Source: Pholis gunnellus (lineage: Eukaryota > Chordata > Actinopteri > Perciformes > Pholidae). Taken from it: a stretch of 64,000 bases of DNA. This document shows positions 1-13,992 of this stretch, piece after piece. Position numbers and translations under genes: made by a program. The stretch lies in contig OU342806.1 of NCBI GenBank assembly GCA_910591455.2, forward strand, positions 12,503,426 through 12,567,425, in the 5' to 3' direction. How positions within the stretch are numbered: position 1 is the first letter of the stretch; every line of letters begins with the position of its first letter. The notes beneath the pieces were generated by a model. The model saw only the letters and a program-made list of their open reading frames with translations. It ran no database searches and was not told where the DNA came from.

Positions 1-3000
1 TAACGTACTGCCGGAGAACAGAAACTCGTTACAGCCAATGGGTAGAAATCAATACACTTAATTGTTTTTACAATATGAAAACACTTTAAAGAAAAGAAAT
101 CCATCAAAATCATCTCCTACTCGTTAACAAGTCTGAGAGGGAATAATGTGCTGTAAAATTCATCGGAGGAATTTACCCTGGAAACGTACTGAAATTGCCT
201 GTTGAAACAGGTGTTTGTGGCAGAGAAGTGTGATGCTTTTGATATTTCAAAGACTGATTAGTTAGATTTGAATTTTGTTCATGTTTTTTTTAAATGTATT
301 TCTCTGTAGTAAACTGCTGTGTACTCTTGTTTGATAGACGTGTGAAGTGCAGCATAAAAACAATTATGTAGTGTTTCAACATGTTTTTTTCATTGTCGTA
401 CTTACTGTGACGCAACAGTATTACACCCTGAAAAGAAAAAGATGGTGTTTGGCAGAAATATATGGCTTTAGGCATTCAAGAAACAAGAGGTTACATGTTA
501 GACACCCCAAGATGTGTTCATCCTTTATACCACTAAAATGTCATGAACCCTACCTGAAAAGACCCCCTACTGAAAACATGTCTGTAGAACAATAAGTAGA
601 ATAAAAAAACAACCTGTTTTCACTCCCAACTCGTCAAATACTCACGCTTTCTCCGTGCTCCTCGGCATTTGATACCTATGCTCCGAGGCGTCCTTTAGTG
701 TCTGTATAAGATGCACCAGGGTTTCTCTACTGAAAACACATTTGTATCATTATTAGACACTGCAGAGCAAGGCGGAGTGGATGGATGGGTCAAACAAACA
801 CACAACTTTCACCCAGGAGGCCACGACCTATGTGAAATCAAAAGTCATCCATGACCTATTTGTTGGATAATTACATTGCAGCACCTGCTAAGATGTGTGT
901 GTGCCTCTTGGAAAGTGCATCAATACGCACACTGTCTCTGTTTTCCATTGCTTTCTCAGGCTTTCAGTCAGAGGTATAGACATGACTTTGGTAACAATCT
1001 TCAAAAAACTCCTTCCTGCTTGCTCCTTTTAAGTCACATTGGATAAAATGTTACTGCAATAAAACAATTACCTTACTTGTCATAGCCGCGTGGTCATTGT
1101 GGTGGTTCTTTTCTCCTCTCGTTTGTCTCAAACATGACGCAGGTTAAGGAGAAGATAAGACTTAGCTTTTGGCAACCATCCCCATCCTTGAGTCCAAACC
1201 AACATCCGTCAACATCTTTGGAAGCTGCCGTGCACAGGAAGGACTCGATGATGTGTTTTATGTGGGGAAGGAGGGTGGGAACCCAGTGGTGCGATAGTAA
1301 AACAGAGAGGACATGCTAAACGTATTGATACCATAACCTCAGGAAATCCCTTTCAGCCCATGTGTTCTCATCTCCCTATCACTCTCTTTCTGTCCGTCTG
1401 TTCCCCTGTCCCCTCATGGAGGAATTTTAAGACCACGGCCTGCCTTCTTTGTCCTCCCACTATTCCCACTGGATATTTCTCGAACAAATTGCTGTAACTG
1501 GATACAAAAACTATAAATCCACTTAAAGCTACAATTTAGTTTTGGATGGATATGTTAAGTTGATGGAAGAACTCAACTATAACATATTCCGGGTCTGCTG
1601 TAATGCCCTTGGCCATCCACAAGTTATTGTGAGGCATGACAGTAAACCAGGCGCTGTTCTGAAGGGTATACAGATGGAATCTTGTCTCGCATGCTGAGGT
1701 TCTGACTGTATAAATAATAGTAAACTTAATTTCCTTTTTCCCTTTGGTAGTGTTTTTGTGGTTCTATTCAAGGTGATGAGTGTCAAAATCTAAATAGTAA
1801 GTCAGTGTGATAAAACATTATCATGTGTATCACAAGGGCAGCAAAACAGTTGTCTACAGTGAATACTATTTCCCTTTGTATAATAAAAATGACAAAGTGC
1901 TTAGACAATGAAGACAAGACACACTGTCATAAAATTATAGTCAATAGTGGTATTAAAAACTTTAAAAAGTTGATACGTTAATAAATGGGTTGGCGCATCA
2001 TTCCTTATTTGGAAATGTGTTTTTTCTGAAGCTTTCTTTCTTAAAACATTTCCACAAACTGTGACCAGGCTGTCACTATCAACGAGAATTAGTGGAAAAT
2101 GTAGATCATCAATTGAAAGAAGTATACTTGGTAAGTAACCAGGCGAATGCTTTTATGTAGAAAAAAAGAATAGGCCTGAAATTGATCCATGAGGAACCCC
2201 ACAAGAGTATGTTTAAAAAAGGACATAACAGAGATTATATTGAGAGAGCTGAACATGATGTGATGGATATTTAGCCTATAGTTTTATTGTGTTTTATTAT
2301 TATTGGTATCAAGATCAATACAAAAAATGGATCAGTTCATATAGCGACATGCAATTCTTAAACTAATAGAGTTTGTGAACAATATATAGTTTTTACAAAA
2401 GAGCCAAAGTTGAAGTTACTTGAACAACGTTAAGGGTACAATTTCTTATATTGTACTGTTTGTATACTGTAAGGATGGTACATGTAGGACCAGATACGGC
2501 ATCCTATGACTCTGACATTGCAGACAAAGTAAGAGCAAGAAAGTAGTTACAAGCGGTCCTCAAGTTTGCTTAAAAGTGATTTCCTGAATGTAGCTGATGG
2601 TTAGATATATCCGACAGTGCTGACGCAAACTCTCAGCAAGTCAACACAAGCAACCGTGTCTAAGTTGTATGCATATGCAGCTAATTTACATTGACAACTT
2701 TGAAGATATTTTATATTATTATCGTATTAATATATCAGAATGTATATATACTCTACACTTTACCTAACACCAAAACATGTGACTACATTGTTTTTTTAGG
2801 TATAGTAGAATAGTTATATGCAGGCATGAGTCAATAGAGTGATTTAAGGTGGTTCAATTTAAAATATTGAATACATCCGTACACAGTGTTACCTGCTAGA
2901 CATGTTTTATTGCTCAGCAAACTTTCCTTTTTATTATTTATTTTATTTATTCATTGTTGATGGAATGACTTCCCTGCTCTCAAACTGCTGGCATCACCTC

Positions 3001-3690
3001 AGTTGCCAGGACAAATGGTTTTAAGTGTTATGAATATGTCCTGTTTACTTTTCTTTTCCAATATGAAAAGTTAACACTACAGCTTTAAAAATGAAAGGAC
3101 ATTTTAAGATGTGTGCCATTAATCATTTTTTAATTTTAAAATGTCAGCTATTTCACTTTGGATAAAAACTATTCAGCCGCTGTTTGACCCAGGTCTGCTC
3201 TCCACCCTACACTGTCGCTGAGGCCACAGGAAGTCAAGGCAAAGAGGTCCATTACACCTCGAGCTCTATCTCAGCCTGCGTCAGGACAATCCCACTTAGC
3301 ATGAAGGATGATTCTATCTGTCCGCTGTCTCGTTTTGCCTGTCCGAATGCCCCCACTGGCCTGAGCCTACCTGCCCATCGACCGCTGTGATTTGTCGGGA
3401 CCCGATCCCAGGAATGATAATTGATTTAATTGGTGGTGATGAATGAAGAGGTTTTATGGAGCATGGATCATAAGTTGGTGACAGTCTGGGGGATAATGGA
3501 GAAAGTTTATGGGTCAAAAGGCAGAATGGTCTTGTTGTGGGTTTGATAAGTCATAGCTGAAGCAGTTTATTTGGTGCATGCTGGAATTTTCTATTGAAAT
3601 GCTTCTTCCAGGCAGCATTTTGTCAGCAAGTGATGCATTTCAGAGGTTCAGTTCAAGTTCTTCTGAGCCTTCAACTTGCAACATGTGTAT
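1..3690. other. Upstream non-coding DNA, left edge
   Basis: AT-rich sequence with only short, unrecognisable reading frames. Apart from the LINE relic near 2145-2290, the one part that stands out is 3180-3440. It is more balanced in composition, free of simple repeats, and contains GATAATTGATTTAATTGG. Confidence 0.7.
2145..2290 (-). mobile_element. Relic of a LINE reverse transcriptase
   Basis: Read on the minus strand from about 2209, the sequence gives YSCGVPHGSISGLFFF. This matches the GVPQGSxLGPLLF reverse-transcriptase motif shared by CR1/L2/Rex-type non-LTR retrotransposons. Upstream in the same orientation the frame is interrupted by stops, and no other RT block or endonuclease is recognisable, so only a decayed fragment remains. 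Confidence 0.5.
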
Positions 3691-3694
3691 GCGC

Positions 3695-3768
<74 letters not shown>

Positions 3769-3822
3769 GTGTGTGTGTGTAGGTGTGTGTGTGTGTGTGT
3801 GTGTGTGTCTGTGTGTGCGCGC
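3691..3822. repeat. (GT)n microsatellite with GC flanks
   Basis: About 132 bp of near-perfect GT with two AGGT interruptions, flanked by GCGCGC on both sides. Long alternating purine-pyrimidine sequence of this kind can adopt Z-DNA. Confidence 0.98.
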
Positions 3823-4622
3823 AGGCAGGGACAGAGACCGACATTTACACAAATATAGTATTCAAAATATGCATGTATGTGTGTCACTCGGTCTGTATTG
3901 TTTTGCTATATTTGTGTATGAATAACTGTAGAAACATAATTGAATGATGCAGCCATAGTGGGGACACTGAAAGGTTTGATGAGTATCAAAATCATGTTAA
4001 TCACATCCTGTGGCCTTCACAATCACAAGATCACCAACTGGTCATCTATGGGAGATTTGCCACCACCATCGTCAATACACCATATGGGGCAATAAGGTGA
4101 ATGACCGATGGTGGTCCATTCTTCCAAAACACTATAATCTTTTTGTTTTGTTGTCCAATCCATGTCACTATGAGTATCTTTCTGTATGTGCTAGTTCGTA
4201 CATATTTATGTTTGCAAACTATAGCAGTGTGTACATTAGTGTTTTACCTTTTTACTATCTCATAAGACATAGTGTCAGTGTACACATATACACAATGCTG
4301 GAAAAAAACAGGAAAAGCCCCAATGAGGTCCTGTTTGATGGATAGGTTCCCATCGCTGCTGCACGGGTTACACATGGCATGTTAAAGTGTGTAATTGGTA
4401 AGATACGGTACAGACAATCTGAGAGGAATACTTTAACTAAAAAAACAGTATATATGTGCATCCCTTATTATTTAACCTGCAAGATTTTTCAACTATAATT
4501 ACTCCAAAATAGACTTGATAGGTGTAGATGCAGGATGAAATCCCACACAATTTTTGTCTCTTTCTGCACTGCTCTCTCTACGTCTGCATTCGTCCTTATC
4601 TCAATGTAAAATGCACCTACTA

Positions 4623-4784
<162 letters not shown>

Positions 4785-6244
4785 AGGAACATTGTAGAGT
4801 TATAGAGAAAGAGAAAGAAAGAAACCAAGAGTTAGTAGGGTGTGGGCTGCCAGGATCCGATTTCCACATTCTTCCTATCGCCACACCTAAATCCTTAATT
4901 GTGTGGCCACAGACAAAGTACTGCATGAGACCACAGCACTCCTGCTAGCTGGCGTTTAGCTGCCGAAAACCTCGCTGTTTAAATTGGTCGGCGACCCAGT
5001 CTGCATGCGACTGGGCTTTTGGAGCGAGCGAAAGAGAGAAAAAAGAAACGAAAAATAATACCAGGAAAAGAAAGAACGGACAAATGAGAGAAAATCCTTT
5101 TCGGAATCGGAGCTTGGCGAGGGCAACTGAGAAAATAAATATGCACATTTCTGCAAATCAAACAGCCACCACACCATCAGTATGTCAAATGTTTTATGGA
5201 AGGAGATTGGCGCCTAACATTCTTATTAATCAAATCGTGTAGCAGCGAAAGTATTATGCTTGAAGGTAGTTTGTCTGCTCAAGTTGCAGTATTTTGGTTA
5301 GGTACTTTGGCCAAATGATAAGATGATATTAAAACATAAGGTAGGAGTCTGGATCGGCCATGATGGATCAGCCATGACATTTACATGATATAGATTTGAT
5401 ATTTATGGGAGAATAGGATGTGTTCATGACTAGTTAAATACAGTAATAAGCCAAATGTTTAAACAAGGTGAATTAGGATCCGATTTTCATTTAATTCCTT
5501 TAACTGAGTTTATGATGCCACATTGACTGAATACTGGTTGATTAGCCAGGTTACTGAACTGTTACAGTTACTGAACAGCTGGCATTTCTGTGGTGAGCTA
5601 TGCGGGTTGCTCTGTATCCGAGTATTCACTTCCTCAAAAGTCTGTAGCCAAACAACAATTTCCCAAATTTCCCATTTTTCACTGTGGAAGTTTTCACTTA
5701 CCGCCATACAATGCAGCACCCTGAATGACCACAAGAAAAATAACAAAGATGGATGCACAAATATCCCCATTTGACCTCACCTTTAACACAAACAAACATC
5801 TGAAACAAGCGCTGCCGTGTCTCTATGTGGCCGCAGCCTAAAGGCCTCCTCATTATTCATCCATCTATTCAAAAAACACTCTGCTCGTGTGTGTGTGTGT
5901 GTTGGCAGCAAACCGGACAGGGAGGTGAGGTACTCGGAGTGTGTGTGGGAGGGTGGGGGTTTGGTTGTCTATGAAATAGAAAACTCAGAGAGCACATCAT
6001 TTTCCTGGAGGTCGACGGGCCTCAAACACCCCACCCCCTAACCACTCCACCCGGACAAGCTGTGTCTGATCAATAAACCTCTATTTTCTACCCCACACAA
6101 GGTTTCCCATTCAATACAGCTGCCACTGGCTTTAAAAACATAGAAGCATGATCCATTTATTATTGGCTGTTACTATGATCTATCTGCTCACCCCACCCTC
6201 GCCACCACCCCACCTCTCTTTATGTTGCTGCCTATTGGGGAAAA

Positions 6245-6266
6245 GGGGGTGGGGGGGGGGGGGGGG
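6245..6266. repeat. Poly-G tract
   Basis: G5-T-G16, a simple homopolymer with G-quadruplex potential; also a place where sequencing length errors are likely. Confidence 0.95.
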
Positions 6267-9025
6267 TCTCTTTATTTCCTGCCCATGCTGCGTATTGACA
6301 GGCCATCACTGAAGCCCATCAGTCATCACACACTGTACATGAATGTGGAGGTATACAGTATGACATATTGTTTTGAAATGTATGCGATTCAGATGGTTTG
6401 CTTTAGGCTCATGCATAAATTCTGAATTTGTAAAGCCTCTGTATTTCACTTTACTGCACATTGTGAAGAAGAAAACACAGGTAAAAGTTCACTTTTAAAA
6501 ATGATGCATTTAGTTGACGCTCCTGTTGAGGAAGAACAACAGTGATGGTAGAATAAGCTCCACACCGGGCACCACACGAAGTTCATATATTTATTTTTAT
6601 TTAAAATGTGTGAAGCTGTTTTATCTCCCTCACTGACAACAACCATAAATACATCAAATCATGGTAAAAATAGAAAATCTAAATGTATTTTCTCATCAAG
6701 TTCTTGGTTTGCAATAGATCGATCTGACACCTATGCTGCAAATACTAACCTTTAAATGAAGTGTTTGACGCAACATCTAAGGGCCATTTGCCACTTGACA
6801 TTTCAAGTGTCGGTGATTCTGATAAAGAACAATTGAGATTTGCATCTCCACATATAAACTATTTCTTTTGGCCTTACAACCATCCATAAACTTAACACAA
6901 ACATATGGATGACACGTATTTCTGAACTATGCACGAGACGTTGTTCATCATCTTCACAGGCCTTCACCCACATTGCTCTTACACCCACACAGATCATTCA
7001 GTGAGGTTGTTTGAGTAATTGAATTTCAATCCATCTTGAATGCCTCTTGAATGCACACTTAGCCTTGTTGAAATGGCACAGGTATCCAATCTGTCCAAGA
7101 CACAATAAAAGTGTAAATTCTTGTCGGTCACATGTAAGAATGTACACAGGATCTTAACTTCTCTCTTAAGGTCTTTTCATTCTTCTCAAAACTACTTCCC
7201 TCACTTTCCATGTGTACAACTGATTGCAACACCCATGGTTGCCTCTGAGGAGAAACTGTCTCGCCCTCTTATCTCCATTTGTACAATTTACGGTCCCTTG
7301 CGCAGCTCTACAACAGCAGGCCTAATGAGACCTTCAACAAGCGTAACTATGAAGGGTTTGAATTGTCAGTGTTTAATTTAGTCCACATTAATTTGTTTGT
7401 ATGTGTGTCCGAGACTGGGCCGGGTTTTTGCATTTGTCCGTTTTGAGCACGTGTGTGACAGCAACAACGTTGTCTGTGGCTTTATATTTGTGTTCCCTTG
7501 AGAAATTGCACCCAGGTTTACATTTATCTGTATGATCTCTTTTTCTCTATATTAATATACAGAATGAACAATTCCCACACACACAGTCTTGCCAAACCCA
7601 AACTGGCTCACCATTTTCTCCAGAGGACCAAGCTGTCAGCTTTCTGGCCGCCACAGACCCAACTCTACCTGACCGCTCCAACTGGAGGTCCTCATTAATG
7701 TGGTCCACGGCATGCCAACTTGTAATAGCTACACACGACTGTACAACGTTGGATGATGGGGCCCGCTGCTGTATATAAAAAAATAATAATTAAGAACGAC
7801 CAGAGAAGCCGCCTCACCACATTTTTTTAAATACCACACACGACTTCTCTTACTCTCATGACTTAATGTTATTCCCATTCATGGTGTGTTCTTAAATTCT
7901 GATGCCGTGGGAGAAGACGCAACAGCCGACCTATCTGCTCTGTGCTAGATGAAAACATGGAGCTAGTGTGTTCTTTTTCATTCAAAAAGGGCAAACAAGG
8001 AAATGTTTCTAATATTGATGAGGCCAAAGGAAAGGTAGCAAGCAAGAGAAAAAGAAAGCCGATGACACACACACTTAAACGTCACCTTAAAACTTGCTTA
8101 CCACAGGATGTTTTGGCAAGTCAGCGGAAAAGGACGAAGGCGACCATTTTGTCCAGATGATGAATGGTCTGGGCTGACAGGTCACTTCTCTCTCCCTTTT
8201 GCTCTCTTTCTCTCGTTCCCTCCAGCCTCTCCTCTTCCTCCTACCTCTCCACCCTGCCACCAACCCAAAGCTACAATTTGTTTCCTCCGACTGGCGGCCC
8301 AGAGACGGATTCTACCAGGTGACAGATTTATCGGCATCGGCGTGAGGTAAAACGCCTCCAACTCTCGGTAACACCCGAAGAACCACTGCCAGGGGGACGA
8401 GATTGAAGCGCCATTTATATCTGCTGGGGTCCCAGCAAAGGGCAGTTCCTATATATCTCCACAACAGGGGACTATGTCCGCATTTCTCAGAAAATTGCTC
8501 TCACTTCCCTTTCCAGCTGGAAAGCAAGAACTTTCTCATTCCTTAAAACATATCTGGATTTCTTTCTTGATGTTTCTTCGCTTTAGGACGAATGAGTATA
8601 TGGACCATATGTGTGAGATTTCCCCCTCGGGCCTGAAGGAAGGAAAGCTGGGAGTCATTTTCATCCTGGCCAACATACCTACCGCCCCATGTCAGGGAGC
8701 TGGCTTGAGGTTTGCAGTGACGGAGTTCACAGGTGTAACAACCCCATTCCTTCCCCCCAACCTGCCACAAAACCACTTCTTACGGGGACCATAATGAATC
8801 CAGGTCCAGGCCTCACCCAGAGACTATTTAGGCCTATGGGTGGTCCACAACCAAGTACACACTGACACACAAATGCACACACTGTACTGAATGTATATGC
8901 TGTGCAGTTTTTTACATTGAATATACTACTTGTTTCCTCTTTTTCTGTCTTTCTAGCACACACACGCATGCACACACATCTGCCTGTACAGCTCTGAAAA
9001 TATACAAAAGGTCGACTTGCTGTTT

Positions 9026-9375
9026 TGGAATGTGCCAGATGGACTGACTGATGACAGACTTACCAATTCAACAACTAGTTGACTAAATAGCTGACATTAC
9101 GATTGACTGACTGACTGTACAAGTGGTGGGATAACCCGACTTATTCATTGTCTCACAAACAGAACACTTACTCGCCACCATAAGCTAAAGCCTGGCAGTA
9201 GCCTGGCTAGCTATCTGGACAACTGGCTAAGGGGTTGTCTCCCCAAATCCTTCTCTGGTTGGCTGAATGACTGAATCTTGATAGCTGGACTGGCTAATCA
9301 ACTGACAGACAAACTGTGAATTCAGTGGCAGCCTCACCAACTGGCTGGCTGACTGACTGTCTGGCTGACTAAATG
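9026..9375. repeat. Degenerate CTGACTGG-type tandem array
   Basis: Over 350 bp the motifs GACTGACTG, CTGGCTGACT, CTGGACTGG and TAGCTGGCTA recur at irregular spacing with interruptions. This looks like a decayed 4/8-bp microsatellite that has expanded and mutated repeatedly. It holds no gene. Confidence 0.6.
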
Positions 9376-12080
9376 ATTCAATGCAGAAGGGACTCCATCC
9401 AGATAAAATTAACTCACATCTCAACTCTCCTTCTGTCCAAACTTCTGTCAAAAAAAAACTTGCTGGCCAACCTCCTTTCTACATTTCTCATGTCAGCAAA
9501 GGCTGCAAAATGACTGCTTTAGTTTCAGTGAGGAACACAGCATTTGTCAGCAGGGGAAGATCCACAAAGATGTTCAAAAACAGTTCAACAAGACATACAG
9601 CGTGGCTGTTGTTTGGACGCAGTGACTCTACAAGGATCAAACTGGTGATCTTTAGGTTACAGGGGATTCTTCTGCAGCCAGACCAGAAAGCTTGAATATG
9701 AAGAATGTTTTAGTTAAATATCATGTAACATCTCTTAAATCATGGGGATCCAGTCCAGAGAGGCATTGTCAATGTGTCAGTTGATTGTTTAAATGACTTA
9801 ATGTGCTTCAAAAGTACCAACATTTGGTTTTATTGTAATTTTTTTACACTTTCATTTATCTAGAACACACGGCAATCTCACTTCTTTCAAATGGCTCGTG
9901 TGGTTTCAAAAGGTCCTTTCTACCAGAGATATAAAAGATCTTTGTCACCAAGAAGCTGTCTCCAAATAAAGTAAAGTGCCCCTGATGGTATGATACTCTG
10001 ATACAGAGTAACTTCTCCAATGTCTGTATACGTCTATAATGTTTTTTCTGGTACTTTTGTTTGGTGTGACTCAATTCATCAGTGATGGATTAAGGTCAAT
10101 CACAGTGCTGCCCCGTCTCTCTAACATGTTAAGCTCCCATGTGACCTCTTGGTTCGGTTGTGGAGGATTGGAAATGAACAAAAGAGCATAAATTTCCAGG
10201 ACCAAATTCCTTCAGTCAAAGAGAGGAACTGTCCATAGATAATGTTTCCTAGTGTCACCATGACCAAACATTATGGCACAGTTAATGGTTGGAATCTTTG
10301 TATTTACTCTCCATTAAGTCTAAGCACATACAGCAACACACACAAGCTGTCATAGTGACCAAGTGACCTGCACATCACCCACTTCCTCAGCCTCTCACTT
10401 AGAGGTAAGCAAACACACACAGACACACACGCACGTCACCAAAAATTATACCTTCAGGCCTCCACAGAAAGGTAAGTAAACATACACGCACAGAGATGGG
10501 AGCAGGGCTTTATCATGGGAGAACAATGCCCACCCCCACCCCCTCTTTTAAAACCCATAAAGCAGCTCTCTCTGCCTCTTCACCTGCCTGACTTTATGGA
10601 TCTTTGCGCTGCAATTAGGCTTTATTAGCCATTCTCTGAATGACACAGCACAATAGTTGCCCTAATTGAATAGCAACACATTGATTAGAGGTGTAAGCCC
10701 TTCAAACTGGGCAGCAGTGGAGGATTTAGATCAGAAATGTTCACATCATGAGAACAGTAAAGGTGCTGGGAGGATTTGTCTTTGTGGTGATTGTCAGGGC
10801 AATATGGTGGTAATCGTTAAACTCCTTTTTCTTTTTGTATTATCTCAGTCAATGTGAGCAGTGTACAAGAATGCATCAGCTTGCAGGAAAAGTAAAACCT
10901 CAAATATCCTGACAATATATATGAATGAATACATATTATCAGCTTGTTCCTTTCATCATACCTCTTTTGAGTACACTTTTTCCAGTAGTGAAAATGTTCA
11001 CTGTTTTAAGTATATCATTTGCAGAAAAGATGTGATCGGTTCAACATTAAACTGTCCGAGTTTGTCTGCATTGTGCCAGTTCAATTTGTAATCTCTCTGA
11101 TTCAGCCCTCCATTCAGAAAAAAATGTTTTTCTCACCTCACCTTTTTCTCACCTCAACATTGAGCTCCTCCAAAAGGGTCTCCACCGTGTATGCATCTTA
11201 AAATGCTGGCTTTGAGTTTAAGTGTGTACAGGGAAACCTGAGCTTTTGCAAAAGCCCATGTGCGGGTTGGGGACTGTGTGGCAGTAAAGTTAAGATGACA
11301 ATTCTCTCTGTGATCACTCAATTTAAATGTTGATATTGCAGATCACACAGCTGGTGTCATTAACCTTTATTTATGTTGATGACGTATATCATAAAAAAGT
11401 GATTTGGTCCGCCGGGCTGTGTCTTTCCTGCTTTCAACCATATATTGGCAGTAGTGTTGTTTTACAGCTGACAAGAGATCGTTAATAAAATGACCTGGAA
11501 AAACAGTTGTGGACACATGTCCCTTTCTCACAAAATTAGATGGCATGGTGTAGACTTGGTAAAATGGAGGATTTGGAGAGAAACGGTTATTTAAATCAGA
11601 CAGACACCAAAAAACAATATCTCCCCAAGTTGTTTTAATAGTTAGTCTGACAATTAAATGGGCTCTCAAACTGCAAGGTTGCTAATACAACTGTTAGTTT
11701 TCAGAGTGAATTTCTCTTTGAAAACCGAATAGAGTTGTCATAAAATGGCCTTCAAAAGCAACGTAACATGCCCACTCATACCTTAAAGGACATCTGAAAT
11801 GCACCGCAAGATGTGATAACTACTCGCTAGATTCTACAGTAGCCCTCTATAATTTAAAGGATTTCAAACAGAAGCTGAGACTTTGTCTGTTTATTCTAAT
11901 GTGTAAAAATGTAAATGTGAGTTAATGTTGTGCATTTTGGCAGAAGTGGAGTTGTGTATGTGGCTTTATAGCGGTTCTGAGCCATTAGCACAGTGGTGAA
12001 TGGCATGGCAGGTTTGTAGAAAGGGACATGGGTTGGATAAAGGAAGGATTGAAAGGTCCATTGGGCACAGTTGCGTATGT

Positions 12081-12475
12081 ATATGTGTGTGTGTTTGTGT
12101 GTGTGTGTGTGTGGCTAAGGGTCAGCCAGAGGGGATACGATGTGTCTGTCACAACTGACCGCTCTGCGACCACAGACACCAGTCGACCAGCCATTACTAT
12201 TTGTGAGTGTGTGTGTGTGTGTCTGTCATGCAGAGAGAGTAAGACCAGTCCATCCTCTTTACACACTTTTTCACTATCCAGGCTGTTACAGCCAACCGCA
12301 CACTGACCCCAGGGTCTTTGTGAGTATGTGTGTGTATGTAAATGTGTGTGTGTGTGTCTCAGACAGAAGAATAAAGCAGTTAACAACCCACCCAATCACC
12401 CAGGATTCACCTAGACTAACAGCAATGTGAATAGAGAATAGATTGTTAAAGAGCCAGGTGTGTGTGTGTGTGTGT

Positions 12476-12512
<37 letters not shown>
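12081..12512. repeat. Cluster of four (GT)n arrays
   Basis: GT arrays lie at about 12083-12113, 12200-12222, 12324-12358 and 12457-12510, separated by roughly 100 bp of unique sequence. Two are preceded by the same TTTGTGAGT, suggesting local duplication before expansion. Confidence 0.85.
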
Positions 12513-12919
12513 GGTAAGCAAACCTCTGTCATGAATGACCGCACACTCACCTGGCTGAAACTGCCCCAGTGAGAGGATTTTGTCCTTGTTGTATTCAAAT
12601 CATGAATGTGAACGATGGGGTTGATGGAAAAATCCATCCAAAGATTCTCTGTTTCATATAATTTCTCTGACATGCTTGTTCCATCACTATTCCATGATAT
12701 ATGTGGCGATAAAGTGCTGTCGTTTACTCCTGTGTTTACCCGCTTTGCCTCAGCCTGCTGCTTCTACTTGAGTTAGTGAGAGTGACAAGAAAAATAAATA
12801 ATTCTGGAAAAGTCAGAAAACAATTATCATTTTAAGTTTTTCGTTTCTCTTTCTTATCCTGTTAATCATCTTGCTAGCAATAGTAATGGAAACCAAGTGT
12901 ATTTATTTGTCGTATTTTC

Positions 12920-13530
12920 TCAGTTGGAGAAAAGTTCGACTCAGCCTTATGGCTGGGACAAAGCTGGGTTTAAAAACTCTGAAACTGTGTGGCAGATTCT
13001 ATTCATTGCAATGAATTCAGAGATGATCTGAAGATCTGCTCGGGGCGGCGAAATGAACCCACAAAGTTCAACCTTAGTGAACTCTGACACGCAGAGTTGC
13101 ATAGTTGACCAATACCAAGCCATCTTTACAGCGCTGACCTTTAAGGGGACTTTAAGAGCAAAATAGAGGAAGCTATCGTAGCTTGTTATCTGTACTATTG
13201 TACCATTCACTTTTATGTATCCTCCTGTGTTGGAGTAAAAACTGTTGCACAAATGGTCTAGCTCGCCGACCATTATGAGACAGAAGACGATGGTACAAAT
13301 CCATCTTTTAAATAAACTGTGTGAACTCATTGTCTCATTAGCAACCGAGCTAAGCTAACAGGTTTGCTAACTGACCACAAACAAGCTCGTAAGCTTTTCC
13401 CTGTTCACATTTAGCAGGCGTCCACTAACTTTCTCAGTTGTGCCTTGGCCACACTTCCGCTGTGGAGTAAAGAGTCACACAGCTGACACTTGCTCCGCAG
13501 CTGTTTTTGACGTTCAAACTCCCTTATGGG
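12920..13530. repeat. Candidate dispersed teleost repeat
   Basis: The segments GATCTGCTCGGGGCGGCGAA, GGTCTAGCTCGCCGACCATT and TTAGCAGGCGTCCACTAACT recall a dispersed non-coding repeat seen in percomorph genomes. A 127-codon minus-strand frame (12947-13330) runs through it without a recognisable domain. Recognition is from memory only. Confidence 0.35.
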
Positions 13531-13876
13531 AACCTCATAACAACCTTAGAGCAGGCTATCCTTGGAAGTTCACCTGATGATGATATCACTACATGCTGTA
13601 AACAAACATCAATGAATAAGACAGTGCAAGGGCTGATAGGGTATGTAGTTATTAACCCTTGCATGCATAACAACATAAACACACACACAATATTGTATTC
13701 TGATAAAAGACCTCACCCTATGGTTTGTTTGGATTTTCTTACGACCCAGACAGCTGACAGTGTTGGCGTGTACTATTGTTCTTCCTGCTGGCTCTTGAAA
13801 ATAGAAGCTTAGACGAAGCAATGAACAATGACTGTTACATGACCTGCTAATGGATCTAGCAGTTGCTCTGTGCTGG

Positions 13877-13992
13877 TGCGTGTGTGTGTGTGTGTGTGTG
13901 TGCGCGCTTGTGTTTTTGTGTGTGTTTAGAGAGCAAGAGAGATAGACAAGCACGACAGAAAGGATGTGTGTGTGTGTGTGTATGTGTGTGTA
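13877..13992. repeat. Two adjacent (GT)n arrays
   Basis: GT arrays at about 13877-13925 and 13964-13992, with a short purine-rich spacer. Confidence 0.9.
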
